Source: Lachnospiraceae bacterium (lineage in GTDB: Bacteria > Bacillota > Clostridia > Lachnospirales > Lachnospiraceae). From it: DNA of 58,333 bases. Position numbers and translations under genes: made by a program. Every line of letters starts with the position of its first letter. The first letter of the stretch is position 1. The notes beneath the pieces were generated by a model. That model saw nothing but the letters and a program-made list of their open reading frames with translations, was not told the origin of the DNA and did no database searches. Positions 49,548 to 58,195 of the stretch are shown here, one piece after another. The stretch covers positions 1 to 58,333 of the forward strand of contig JAGAYR010000031.1 of NCBI GenBank assembly GCA_017940415.1, written 5' to 3'.

Positions 49548-49606
49548 ATCAGTGTTGTAACAAACAAACTCCTGTAACACTAGAATATAATGCGAGGTGA
49601 ATTTAA

Positions 49607-49891
49607 ATGAACAGAGCAGAATTAGTTGATGCAATTGCAAAAGAAGCAGGACTTACCAAGGTTGATGCTGACAAGGCACTCAAGGCTTTCGTAGGCACCG
49701 TATCCAAGGAGCTTAAGAAAAAGGGTAAGGTTCAGCTTGTAGGCTTCGGAACCTTCGAGACCTCCAAGAGAGCAGCTCGTAAGGGAAAGAACCCTCAGAC
49801 CGGCGAAGCTATCAAGATTCCTGCAGCTACCGTTCCTAAGTTCAAGGCTGGCAAGGCTCTCAAGGACCTTGTAAACGGCGCTAAGAAGTAA
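49607..49891 (+). CDS. hup: HU family DNA-binding protein (copy 2)
   Basis: This 94-aa HU protein is nearly identical to the one at 17570-17854; only residues 4 (Ala for Val), 29 and 30 (Val-Gly for Thr-Asn) differ, and the DNA of the two genes is also almost the same while upstream and downstream sequences differ. This implies recent duplication or ongoing gene conversion. The promoter and terminator are different from copy 1, so expression of the two may differ. Confidence 0.95.
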   Translation: MNRAELVDAIAKEAGLTKVDADKALKAFVGTVSKELKKKGKVQLVGFGTFETSKRAARKGKNPQTGEAIKIPAATVPKFKAGKALKDLVNGAKK

Positions 49892-49908
49892 TTCAGTCGT
49901 ATCTATTG

Positions 49909-49939
49909 AAGGCTGGTGCAAAATGCACCGGCCTTTTTT
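49909..49939 (+). terminator. Rho-independent terminator after HU copy 2
   Basis: AAGGCTGGTGCA pairs with TGCACCGGCCTT, followed by TTTT. Confidence 0.85.
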
Positions 49940-49947
49940 GCGCGAAG

Positions 49948-50087
49948 CAATGAGCCGTGCGGATGCATGCAGGATGACGACCGACGAGAGCTCGCTCTCG
50001 GGAGGCCGGAAGACTGCTTGCAGACATACGGCGAATGCCGCGACAGTGAGCGACCGTAGGTCGTGAACCTGTCGGCATGGCTCATTG
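49948..50087. repeat. GC-rich imperfect palindrome of about 140 bp
   Basis: Outer arms CAATGAGCCGTGC (49948-49960) and GCATGGCTCATTG (50075-50087) pair with one wobble; inside are CGAGAG/CTCTCG, GCGGC/GCCGC-like and CGACC/GGTCG stems. The block is clearly richer in GC than its surroundings and ends sharply. It lies right behind the HU terminator. It could be a dispersed repeat or a small structured RNA. Minus-strand frames of 60 residues through it look like artefacts. Confidence 0.55.
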
Positions 50088-50169
50088 AACTCCCCCCTCT
50101 TCAGATTGTTTACTTTTGTCAAATGTGGTAATATACGGTTAAGGGGTTTCTTATGAGAGGGGAGTTTAT

Positions 50170-51942
50170 ATGGAATCTGTAAAAAAAATACGTCTGGGCG
50201 ATAAAGCCATCCCAATCATCATTGCGCTGGTCGCGGTGGTGATAGTCGGCATAGCTGCCGCAGTAATCCACAAAAAACAGGATAAAGTAGAGACACAGCG
50301 TACGGCAAGGGTCGTTGAAGTAAACGGTCCCTGTTCTATTTTGCGTGAAGGCGCAACAATAAATGCCATCGCTGATATGCCGCTTTATTCGGGAGATACG
50401 TTCTTCTCGGGCGTCAATGCCTCCGCACGTATCATGGTGGATGACGACAAATTCCTGTATCTGGATGCTGCTACCAGAATCAATTTCACGGCATCCGGAA
50501 CTCCCGATGATACCCATACAATGATCTATATCGAGACCGGTTCAATGCTTACCGAGGTAAAAGAAAAACTTGCCGAGGGTGAGACATTTGATATCGTTAC
50601 TCCCAATACCTGCACTGCTATTCACGGAACTATCCCGATGCATACGGTAACCAGAGACTGGGAAGGCAGAACAACAACCACCATCGGATTTGCCGAAGGT
50701 TTTGGCGATGTATCTGTATTTGAGGTAGCTCCCGATGGCTCCATTAATGTGTCAAATGTGAGCATGGAAGCTCATGAAGGCGCTTCTTACACCACGGCCG
50801 AGAATGCAACTCTTTCCGCACAGGATGCTCAGAGCGTTTCAGAAACCGGTAAGACAGCAGACGGTAAAGTCGCTGAGGATACCACTCTTGATAAACTTCA
50901 GACCGTAACCGGAGAAGCTCAGTTTGATAATGGCTTCCTGATAAATGCTCAGGCAGCTACTCAGAGAAACACACTGGATTATGTAACGGGTAACAGTTAT
51001 GAATCCGGTTCAGCCCAGTATCAGGAAGAAAATCTTGCTACTGTACAGGCAAACAACATTATTGAGGAATTCAAAGCAGGAGATGTCAAGATTCCCGTAG
51101 CTGTAGCGCTTGCCGAATCTACCGAGCCTGTAGCCGATGCGGAACCTGAACCGACTGATACCGGCGGACCTGTCCGGGAACCGGCTTCGGAACCTTCACA
51201 GGAGCCTGCAACCGAGCCTTCGCAGGAACCTTCTACAGCACCCGCACCTGTCCCCGCAGCACCCGCTCAGACAGATAATACTCCTCAAAACGCGCAAAAC
51301 ATTATCTATGTAAACGGTGTTCCGCTTACTGTAGAAGAACAGATACTGGCTATAGAGGAAGCACAGCGAATAGTTCAGGAACGTCTGCAGCAACAGGCAG
51401 CGCAGCAGGTTACACAGCCTTCTGCATCACCTGCTCCTAATACGAATAATGATTCCACACCCGAGCAGCAGCCGGCTTCGACACCCGCTCCCGCGCCTGC
51501 GTCAGAACCTGATCCGACGCCCAGCCCCAGCCAGAGTACCACACCTGCAACTAATCCTTCACCCACTCAGAGCACAGGTGCTACTCCCAAAGAGAGCCCT
51601 GCAACGGCTCCCAGCACGGAGACGACTCCGGATGCGAGCCCGAGTTCAGGTTCATCTCCGGATGCGAGCCCGACTGACATGGATGCAAGTCCAAGCGGAG
51701 AATACAATGACCATCATAATATCGCTAATGGCGGCAGCGGTGGTCCTGCGATCGGTACTCCCACACCGATTTATGAAGATCCGATTGATGAACCGACTGA
51801 AGAACCTGTAGGATATGTTAATGATTCAAATTATCCTGAATATATGGAAAGCCCTGTGTATAGAATTGACGAACAGAACTGCATATACATCAATGGAGAA
51901 TATGTTCCGTTTGATGGAACGGTTAGTTTATATGGTACCTGA
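50170..51942 (+). CDS. Membrane-anchored FecR-like domain protein with Pro/Thr/Glu-rich region
   Basis: This 590-aa protein has a membrane helix (about 13-35), a FecR-type beta domain (about 45-190; LYSGDTFFSG, FLYLDAATRINF, TPNTCTAIHGT), a helical linker, and from about 315 to 520 a low-complexity region of Pro, Ser, Thr, Glu and Ala with repeated SEPSQEPA and TPAP units. A short C-terminal segment with paired INGE/PFDG motifs ends it. The location outside the membrane is likely, spanning the wall. RBS AGGGGAGTTTAT. It has no sigma factor neighbour, so the FecR part is probably structural here. Confidence 0.75.
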   Translation: MESVKKIRLGDKAIPIIIALVAVVIVGIAAAVIHKKQDKVETQRTARVVEVNGPCSILREGATINAIADMPLYSGDTFFSGVNASARIMVDDDKFLYLDAATRINFTASGTPDDTHTMIYIETGSMLTEVKEKLAEGETFDIVTPNTCTAIHGTIPMHTVTRDWEGRTTTTIGFAEGFGDVSVFEVAPDGSINVSNVSMEAHEGASYTTAENATLSAQDAQSVSETGKTADGKVAEDTTLDKLQTVTGEAQFDNGFLINAQAATQRNTLDYVTGNSYESGSAQYQEENLATVQANNIIEEFKAGDVKIPVAVALAESTEPVADAEPEPTDTGGPVREPASEPSQEPATEPSQEPSTAPAPVPAAPAQTDNTPQNAQNIIYVNGVPLTVEEQILAIEEAQRIVQERLQQQAAQQVTQPSASPAPNTNNDSTPEQQPASTPAPAPASEPDPTPSPSQSTTPATNPSPTQSTGATPKESPATAPSTETTPDASPSSGSSPDASPTDMDASPSGEYNDHHNIANGGSGGPAIGTPTPIYEDPIDEPTEEPVGYVNDSNYPEYMESPVYRIDEQNCIYINGEYVPFDGTVSLYGT

Positions 51943-51976
51943 TCCAATCTATAAAATGACTTGATCTCAAACCCAT

Positions 51977-52016
51977 ATCCCGATGTGTCAACTTGGCACA
52001 TCGGGATTTCTTTTTT
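51977..52016 (+). terminator. Rho-independent terminator
   Basis: ATCCCGATGTG pairs with CACATCGGGAT, followed by TTCTTTTTT. Confidence 0.9.
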
Positions 52017-52031
52017 GTCACATTGAGATAA

Positions 52032-52059
52032 TTGCTATTTTTATAGGAAATACTATAAT
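52032..52059 (+). promoter_or_regulatory. Promoter of the Cache chemoreceptor
   Basis: TTGCTA (52032-52037), 16-nt spacing and TATAAT (52054-52059). Confidence 0.55.
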
Positions 52060-52119
52060 TAAAAGTATTGATATTCTGTTCCAAAAGATATAAGATTTTG
52101 GTCTTTAGGAGGTATGAGT

Positions 52120-54132
52120 ATGAATTCTGATTCTTCAAAGAAAAAAGGTAAGATCAGTGTACAGCTCCTGATCGTACTGGTTCCGATGATAGCTGTATTT
52201 ATTGTCATTCTTGCTACAGTGCTTTTCACATTTTCGAAAGCAGCAATTATAGATGAGGCCAAAGAGAATCTTTATAACGATTCAAGAGCCAATGCCAACG
52301 GTATTTCCTCAAGAATGATCGAAATAGCTTCATTCTATGACGGCGTTGCCAATCTGATCGAGGCAACTCCCTATTCTTCAAATGCTGAGGTTATTTCTTC
52401 AATGTGGCTGCTTCTCAACGTATTCGAAGAGACTCCCTCAGGTGCGTATATCGGATTGTCAAACAAGGAATATCTGGATCCTTCGGGATGGGTTCCCGAT
52501 GAGGGATATGATCCTACAGCCAGAGACTGGTATGTATTCGGTGCTGACAAGACTTCCCTTACTTACGGAGAACCTTACCTGGATATGGATTCCGGTTCAA
52601 TGATCGTTTCCGGTTCCCGTAAAATACAGCTCGCGGATGGCAGATCCGGTGTTATGGCTACCGATGTTTTCCTTTCAAATATCGCTGAAAATGTAGCTCA
52701 GTATACTCCCGGCGGAACCGGAGAAGCTGTTCTGCTTGACGGCGGAATGATCATTGCTTCAGGAACCGACGGATACAGCGGAACTAATGCATCAGATCAT
52801 GCAAGCGATAAATTTATCAATGCGATAAGCGAAAAGGTTCAGGCCGGATTTAACGGAATTGCTGAGATAAAGGGAAATAACGGTAAGGATTATTACGTAG
52901 CATTTAATGCAGTCGACGGCACAAGCTGGACAATGGTTTCATATGTTCCCAAGGCAGATGTCCTTGCTTCATTATACAAGATCCAGTCGCTGACACTTAT
53001 ACTTGTTATTCTGTTACTTGCCGGCAGCACCGGAGTTATTATCTTCATGGTTAACAGGATGATCACCAAGCCGGTTAATCATCTTACCAACACCATTACC
53101 AGAATTGCAGACGGCGATTTCACCGTAGATGTAGAAGCTAAGGAAAACAATGAGATCGGAACCATGAACGAGAGTATGAAGGATTATGTCTCAAGAATGC
53201 GTTCCACCATCAGTGATCTTAAGAATGTTACCGAAGAGCTTTCACTGGAAGCTGAGAACAGTTCTACCGCTTCACAGAGCATGAGCGCTTCAGCTGTATC
53301 CCAGAGCGAATCCATGGATCAGATCAATGAGGCTATGGAAGGTGTTGCTACCTCCGTTACCGAACTTGCGACCAATGCAACCGATCTTGCAACCGCAGTT
53401 GCAGAGGTTACCGATCAGGGAAGCGTCACCAGCGACATTATGAAGCAGCTCCTTGATAAAGCTAAGCACGGTCAGAAGGACATGGAAAATGTTCAGAAGA
53501 ACATGGATACCATTTCCGATTCAATGACCGAGATGGCAAGCGTTGTTAAAACTGTTGATGATGCAGCACAGAAGATCAACTCCATCGTAGAGATGATCAA
53601 CTCCATTTCTTCACAGACAAACCTTCTCTCACTCAATGCATCCATTGAGGCAGCAAGAGCAGGTGAAGCAGGAAGAGGATTTGCGGTTGTTGCTACCGAG
53701 ATCGGAAGCCTTGCCAATGAATCAGCTAACGCTACCACCCAGATCGGAAGCATCATTTCCGAGATCACCGCTCAGATCCAGAAGCTTTCACAGTCCAGCG
53801 AAGAGAGCGCAGGCAATATTCTTTCAAGTAACGAAGCAGTTAAGGCTACCGGAGAGAGCTTTGCTCAGATCTTCACCGCACTTGATGAAGCCGGCGAGAA
53901 CGTAATGGATATGATCGGCAAGATGGATAAGGTTAACGACATCGCTACGAATGTTGCGGCAATCGCAGAAGAGCAGTCCGCAAGTGTTCAGGAAGTTACC
54001 GCAACCGTTACATCTTCTGCAGAATCCGCTCGTGATGTTGCCAAAGAGAGCGAAGGCGTTGAAGAGAGCGCTAACACCGTTGCATCCAATGCAGACAGGA
54101 TTGAGAATCTCGTAAGCGTATTCAAGATCTGA
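52120..54132 (+). CDS. Methyl-accepting chemotaxis protein with double Cache sensor
   Basis: This 670-aa receptor has a membrane helix (about 15-40), a dCache_1 domain (about 45-290; PTARDWYVFGADKTSLTYGE, shown by ARDWYVFG and TYGEPYLDMDSG), a second helix (about 290-312), HAMP, and a signalling domain with the QTNLLSLNASIEAARAGEAG tip, shown by NLLSLNASIEAARAG. The Arg-x-Trp-Tyr motif followed by a distal Asp in ATDVFL resembles amino-acid-binding Cache domains. The start at 52120 is chosen by spacing to AGGAGG; the ATG at 52114 is too close. Confidence 0.92.
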   Translation: MNSDSSKKKGKISVQLLIVLVPMIAVFIVILATVLFTFSKAAIIDEAKENLYNDSRANANGISSRMIEIASFYDGVANLIEATPYSSNAEVISSMWLLLNVFEETPSGAYIGLSNKEYLDPSGWVPDEGYDPTARDWYVFGADKTSLTYGEPYLDMDSGSMIVSGSRKIQLADGRSGVMATDVFLSNIAENVAQYTPGGTGEAVLLDGGMIIASGTDGYSGTNASDHASDKFINAISEKVQAGFNGIAEIKGNNGKDYYVAFNAVDGTSWTMVSYVPKADVLASLYKIQSLTLILVILLLAGSTGVIIFMVNRMITKPVNHLTNTITRIADGDFTVDVEAKENNEIGTMNESMKDYVSRMRSTISDLKNVTEELSLEAENSSTASQSMSASAVSQSESMDQINEAMEGVATSVTELATNATDLATAVAEVTDQGSVTSDIMKQLLDKAKHGQKDMENVQKNMDTISDSMTEMASVVKTVDDAAQKINSIVEMINSISSQTNLLSLNASIEAARAGEAGRGFAVVATEIGSLANESANATTQIGSIISEITAQIQKLSQSSEESAGNILSSNEAVKATGESFAQIFTALDEAGENVMDMIGKMDKVNDIATNVAAIAEEQSASVQEVTATVTSSAESARDVAKESEGVEESANTVASNADRIENLVSVFKI

Positions 54133-54149
54133 TATAAGTAAACACTTAA

Positions 54150-54179
54150 AAAGGGTTCCCGTAAGGGAACCCTTTTTTT
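54150..54179 (+). terminator. Rho-independent terminator, probably bidirectional
   Basis: AAGGGTTCCC pairs with GGGAACCCTT followed by TTTTT; a short A-run on the other side allows use by the convergent gene at 54192. Confidence 0.85.
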
Positions 54180-54191
54180 GATCAATGTCTG

Positions 54192-54932
54192 TCAGATACG
54201 GATGAGCTTAAGTTCTCCGAAGGATACGTTTCCGTCGATCACACACTCTATCTGATCTTCGGTTACTTCACAGAACTGTGAGCATCTGTCTTCGCAATCT
54301 CCGAAAGCTGCGGTGACTTTGTTGTGTACGTTCCAGTTCTTGGGGATGTAGAGATCCATTTCTCCGAAGGATGCGCTTACGTTAATGGTTACCTTTCCGG
54401 TAGGGACCTTTGCCTGATCGAAGAATACTGAGAGCTCTCCGAACTGTGATGAAAGGTCTGCCTGTGCAAGCTGCTGTGAACGGACGTATTTGGTGGATGA
54501 ACCGAACTTTGTTGAATGCATGATGTATGAAGCGTTCTCATCTTCGGTGGACTGCTCGCTGAACTTTCCGCTTGCCCATTGGCCCTTCTTGAAGTGCTTT
54601 CCGTGCTTTCTGTGAGGGAAGATCATCTCAAAAGCAATTGTAATAAGGAATGCTGCGATAAGAACGATCCAGGGGGTGATTGCTTCGATGCCGAGGGGTT
54701 TATCGAAGATTATCGCAATGATCGCAAGGGGGACGAATATTCCGCCCCAGTTTAATTCAACTGCGTTCTGGATGATAGTGACAACCATTATTGCTGCGAT
54801 GATAATACCTATGACACTGACTTCCGCAAATGCTACGGGAAGATTAAATACATTCAGCTTCCACATGATAAGGCAGGCGGCAAGTACGATAAGAAGTATT
54901 CCGTTTACGACTGATTTTGCTCTGTTATTCAT
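54192..54932 (-). CDS. LiaF-like membrane protein
   Basis: This 246-aa protein has four N-terminal helices (about 10-110) as in DUF5668/LiaF, and a cytoplasmic or surface beta domain (about 145-246) with the repeated SFGEMDLYIP / FGELKLIRI and NVSFGE motifs of the LiaF C-terminus (cell-wall-active antibiotic response). LiaF proteins modulate a two-component system that senses envelope stress. The start at 54932 follows GAGGAG located in the last codons of the LytTR gene, 1 nt from its stop, so translation is coupled. Confidence 0.85.
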   Translation of the reverse strand: MNNRAKSVVNGILLIVLAACLIMWKLNVFNLPVAFAEVSVIGIIIAAIMVVTIIQNAVELNWGGIFVPLAIIAIIFDKPLGIEAITPWIVLIAAFLITIAFEMIFPHRKHGKHFKKGQWASGKFSEQSTEDENASYIMHSTKFGSSTKYVRSQQLAQADLSSQFGELSVFFDQAKVPTGKVTINVSASFGEMDLYIPKNWNVHNKVTAAFGDCEDRCSQFCEVTEDQIECVIDGNVSFGELKLIRI

Positions 54933-54933
54933 A

Positions 54934-55401
54934 TTAATTCTCCTCATGGGGCATCAAGGTTTCCTTGAGTGCCTTGTAATAGTTTCTTGAACAGTAAACT
55001 GTTTTATATGTTCCCTGAAATTCGACCTTGCTGGCACCTGCCAGGTTTTTGGTGATCGAATAAACCTTGTGAGTATTCAGTATGGTGGATTTGGATATCC
55101 TCAGGAAGTAGAAGGGAAGTTTGTCTTCCAATTCGTAAAGCTTGTACTTCGCTTCGAATTCATCCTCCGCCGTATGAGCTCTTATACGGCCTCCATCCGT
55201 TTCAAAAAAAAGGATGTTTTCGAGTGGGAGGAATATCTCCGAGTCTTCCTTGTGGAAAATGATCTGTGATGTACCCTGCGCGCTTTCGGATAACATCTTC
55301 TGGATCCTTGCCACCTCTGCATTGACTTCCGGACATCTGATGGTAATTTCCGGATCTTTCAGTCCTTCGTCGATTTCAATTTTGATCTTTAAATTGTTCA
55401 T
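54934..55401 (-). CDS. LytTR-type DNA-binding regulator
   Basis: This 155-aa protein lacks a receiver domain. It has a short N-terminal region (MNNLKIKIEID) and a LytTR domain (about 60-150; ILFFETDGGRIRAHT, FYFLRISKSTILN, VYCSRNYYKALKETL). The start at 55401 lies 6 nt after TATAAT (55413-55408), with no RBS, so a leaderless mRNA is likely; MYNTIMNNL from 55416 is the alternative. Together with the LiaF-like gene it forms a regulator and membrane partner pair, as for LytTR/DUF3021 modules. AAGAGGTA repeats upstream are its likely target. Confidence 0.85.
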   Translation of the reverse strand: MNNLKIKIEIDEGLKDPEITIRCPEVNAEVARIQKMLSESAQGTSQIIFHKEDSEIFLPLENILFFETDGGRIRAHTAEDEFEAKYKLYELEDKLPFYFLRISKSTILNTHKVYSITKNLAGASKVEFQGTYKTVYCSRNYYKALKETLMPHEEN

Positions 55402-55447
55402 GATTGTATTATACATAGCCGAGGGCGTAAAAAAAGGGGTTTTGACC

Positions 55448-55503
55448 AAGAGGTAGAAAAACGGGCCTAAGAGGTAGATTATTGACCTCTTAAGAGGTAT
55501 AAT
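55448..55503. promoter_or_regulatory. AAGAGGTA repeats and promoter between LytTR and hybrid kinase
   Basis: AAGAGGTA occurs at 55448, 55469 and 55492, with 21- and 23-nt steps; the third is part of the perfect palindrome ACCTCTTAAGAGGT (55485-55498). TATAAT at 55498-55503 is the -10 for the kinase gene, with no good -35, so the first two copies sit where an activator binds. The 21-nt period equals two helical turns and the spacing usual for LytTR dimers. Confidence 0.65.
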
Positions 55504-55536
55504 CGGACAGGTGTGTTTTGATTTATGAGGGAATTT

Positions 55537-58143
55537 ATGAGTACACAGTCTAAAGATGTTAAGGCTTCTTCAGGCTCTGCCGACAGAAGCATGCTTCCCA
55601 TATTGTCTGCCGTTTCCATAGGCTTTGTTCTGGCAATAATCGTATCCATCTATTCACTGGCAAAACTTGCAAGAGAAAATACCAAAGAGCTCGATACCAT
55701 GCTGACTTATCGCATATATGATTCGATATCCAGTTCATTAAATGAGCCCATCATCGTATCCGAGACCATGGCCTGCGATGATTTTCTTGCAGACTTTCTT
55801 CAAAAAGAAAACAGCATGAGTGAAGATGAGGCCATTGCCGCAATTCAGAGCTACTTGAGCGGTATCAAGGGCGGTCTTGAGTATGATTCTGCCTTTCTTG
55901 TATCCGAAAGCACTCATCGTTATTACACATACGAGGGTCTCAATAAGATAGTGGATCCCGCAAATGACGATCATGATATCTGGTATTCCATCTTTGTTGA
56001 TAAGAACAAGCCCTACGATCTTGATGTGGACAGCGATGAGGTTAATGCCGGTGTATGGACCGTATTCGTAAATGCACGTATCGAAGATGAGGATGGGAAT
56101 CTCCTGGGTGTCTGCGGTGTAGGTGTTCAGATGACCAATCTTCAGCAGCTCTTTCTTGAATCCGAAAAAGAATACAATGTCAAAATTAACCTGGTTGATT
56201 CAAACGGTCTTGTACAGGTAGACACCGAAGATATCAATATTGAAAACGCATGGCTTGATACCGATGTACTTGGTAATGAGGACGACGGATATTCCTACCA
56301 GATCACCGGTAACAATGAATTCGCCGTCACCAAATACGTAGAATATCTTGGCTGGTATCTGGTTGTCAGAAGTGCCACCACAACCATCAGCCGTCAGTTC
56401 TTTAATATAATCCTTCTCAACGTTATTCTTTTCCTTCTGGTCATGGGCGTTCTTATCGTGATGATCGCACGTATAATGGCCCGTTCGAAAAAAGAAAGAG
56501 ATGCGAGAGAAAAGCTTCTTATTGTTTCCGAGCGTGCGGTTGCCGCAAGTGAAGCAAAGTCTTCCTTCTTATCCAGCATGTCTCATGAGATCAGGACTCC
56601 CATCAATGCGGTTCTCGGGATGAACGAGATGATCTTAAGGGAAACGGACGACAAGAAGATCCTTGAATACTCTTCCAATATCAAGAGCGCCGGCAGAACC
56701 CTTCTTACTCTTATTAACAGCATCCTTGATTTCTCCAAGATAGAAGAAGGCAAGATGGAGATAATCCCCGTTGAATATGAGACTGCTTCTCTTGTGGGAA
56801 ATATTGTCATGTCCGTTGAGGAAAGAGCCGAGGCCAAGGGACTTGAGTTTATCACCGAGATAGACGAAAACCTGCCTTCCCGTTTGAACGGCGATGATGT
56901 ACGCATACTTCAGATCGTGATGAACCTCCTGAGCAATGCGGTTAAATATACCGATAAAGGTCATGTAAAGCTCACCATAAAAGAGCAGGAGCATGACGGA
57001 GATGAGGTAGATGTTTTCTTTTGCGTAGAGGACACGGGAATCGGAATACGTAAGGAAGACCTGCCTAAACTGTTTGAATCCTTCGAAAGACTTGATGAGG
57101 TCAAGAACCACGGAATCGAAGGTACGGGACTTGGAATGTCCATCGTAACGAATCTTCTCAAGATGATGGGAAGTGAGATAAGAGTGGAGAGCGATTATGG
57201 AAAAGGCTCTTCGTTCTATTTTGTAATAAGACAGAAAGTTGTGGATGAAACGCCCATGGGAGATTACAGCAAGGCATTCGGAGTTATCGAAAAAGGTCAT
57301 AATGAAAGGCTCCATGCCCCCGGCGCGGATGTGCTGGTTGTGGACGATAACGGAATGAACCTTAAGGTTGCGGATAACTTGCTGAAGCTCTTCGGAATAA
57401 ATGCACAGCTTGCCGCATCCGGAGAGGAAGCTCTTAAGTGCGTCAAGACCAAGAAGTATCAGCTGATCCTTTTGGACCACATGATGCCTCATATGGACGG
57501 CTTGGAAACTCTTAAGAAGATGCGTGAAGATCACCTTCTTTATAATGAGACCAAGGTGGTGGCTCTGACCGCAAATGCAATAAACGGAGCAAGGGAAGAG
57601 TATCTGGCTGCCGGATTTGATGATTATCTGTCCAAACCCATAGAGGTTTCGGCTCTTGAGGAGCTTTTGAGAAAGTGGCTTCCCGAAAGTGAGATTTCCG
57701 ACGACGAAGGCATAGAGTTTTCCGATGACGGTGAGATCATGGAATTTGCTCCTGCGGGAGAGAGCTCCGATGCTGCTGAATCAGGAGAGTTCGTTGACTG
57801 GCTGGCTAAGGCAGGTTTTGACACCAAGAGTGCCATGACATACTGCGGCGGTGATGCTTCTTTCTACCGCGAGCTTTTGGATGATTACATCACCTACCGT
57901 GATGAAAAACTGGCTGAGCTGGATAAGGATTTCGAAGCTGAGAACTGGAAGGATTATTGCACAAGGATCCATGCGCTCAAATCCGTATCCAGAACCATCG
58001 GTGCCACGGGAATAGGAGAAAGAGCTTTCGAACTTGAGAAAGCTTCCAAAGAAGGGGATGCGGAATTCGTAAGATCCAATTACCCCGATTTCAAGAAAGC
58101 CTATGTTGCGGTGACTGAGCTCATCAGAAAAGCTATATATTAG
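55537..58143 (+). CDS. Hybrid sensor histidine kinase (Cache, HK, receiver, Hpt)
   Basis: This 868-aa kinase has a helix (about 20-40), an extracytoplasmic Cache-like sensor (about 45-280; WTVFVNARIEDEDGN), a second helix (about 285-310), HisKA with His350 (SMSHEIRTPINAV), an HATPase with GTGLGMSIV, a receiver with Asp647 (LILLDHMMPHMDG) and an Hpt domain with His812 (RIHALKSVSRTIG). The start at 55537 is selected by GAGGGAATTT. It is divergent from the LytTR gene and shares its regulatory region. The Hpt end suggests relay to a separate regulator. Confidence 0.92.
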   Translation: MSTQSKDVKASSGSADRSMLPILSAVSIGFVLAIIVSIYSLAKLARENTKELDTMLTYRIYDSISSSLNEPIIVSETMACDDFLADFLQKENSMSEDEAIAAIQSYLSGIKGGLEYDSAFLVSESTHRYYTYEGLNKIVDPANDDHDIWYSIFVDKNKPYDLDVDSDEVNAGVWTVFVNARIEDEDGNLLGVCGVGVQMTNLQQLFLESEKEYNVKINLVDSNGLVQVDTEDINIENAWLDTDVLGNEDDGYSYQITGNNEFAVTKYVEYLGWYLVVRSATTTISRQFFNIILLNVILFLLVMGVLIVMIARIMARSKKERDAREKLLIVSERAVAASEAKSSFLSSMSHEIRTPINAVLGMNEMILRETDDKKILEYSSNIKSAGRTLLTLINSILDFSKIEEGKMEIIPVEYETASLVGNIVMSVEERAEAKGLEFITEIDENLPSRLNGDDVRILQIVMNLLSNAVKYTDKGHVKLTIKEQEHDGDEVDVFFCVEDTGIGIRKEDLPKLFESFERLDEVKNHGIEGTGLGMSIVTNLLKMMGSEIRVESDYGKGSSFYFVIRQKVVDETPMGDYSKAFGVIEKGHNERLHAPGADVLVVDDNGMNLKVADNLLKLFGINAQLAASGEEALKCVKTKKYQLILLDHMMPHMDGLETLKKMREDHLLYNETKVVALTANAINGAREEYLAAGFDDYLSKPIEVSALEELLRKWLPESEISDDEGIEFSDDGEIMEFAPAGESSDAAESGEFVDWLAKAGFDTKSAMTYCGGDASFYRELLDDYITYRDEKLAELDKDFEAENWKDYCTRIHALKSVSRTIGATGIGERAFELEKASKEGDAEFVRSNYPDFKKAYVAVTELIRKAIY

Positions 58144-58190
58144 ATGACAGTGGATGACAATGGGGACGCTACAGCGTCCCCATTGTCATC
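58143..58190. repeat. REP-like repeat, copy 15 (palindrome plus extra arm)
   Basis: GATGACAGTG at 58143-58152 is followed by the palindrome 58153-58190: GATGACAATGGGGACGCT inverted after the centre AC. The first base is part of the TAG stop of the kinase gene. A group II intron begins 5 nt after its right end. Confidence 0.85.
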
Positions 58191-58195
58191 AAAAT

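Noticed and set aside
49893-50085. Two overlapping minus-strand frames of about 60 aa
   Set aside because: They lie in the palindromic GC-rich block, have Arg/Ser/His-rich composition typical of antisense readings and have no RBS.
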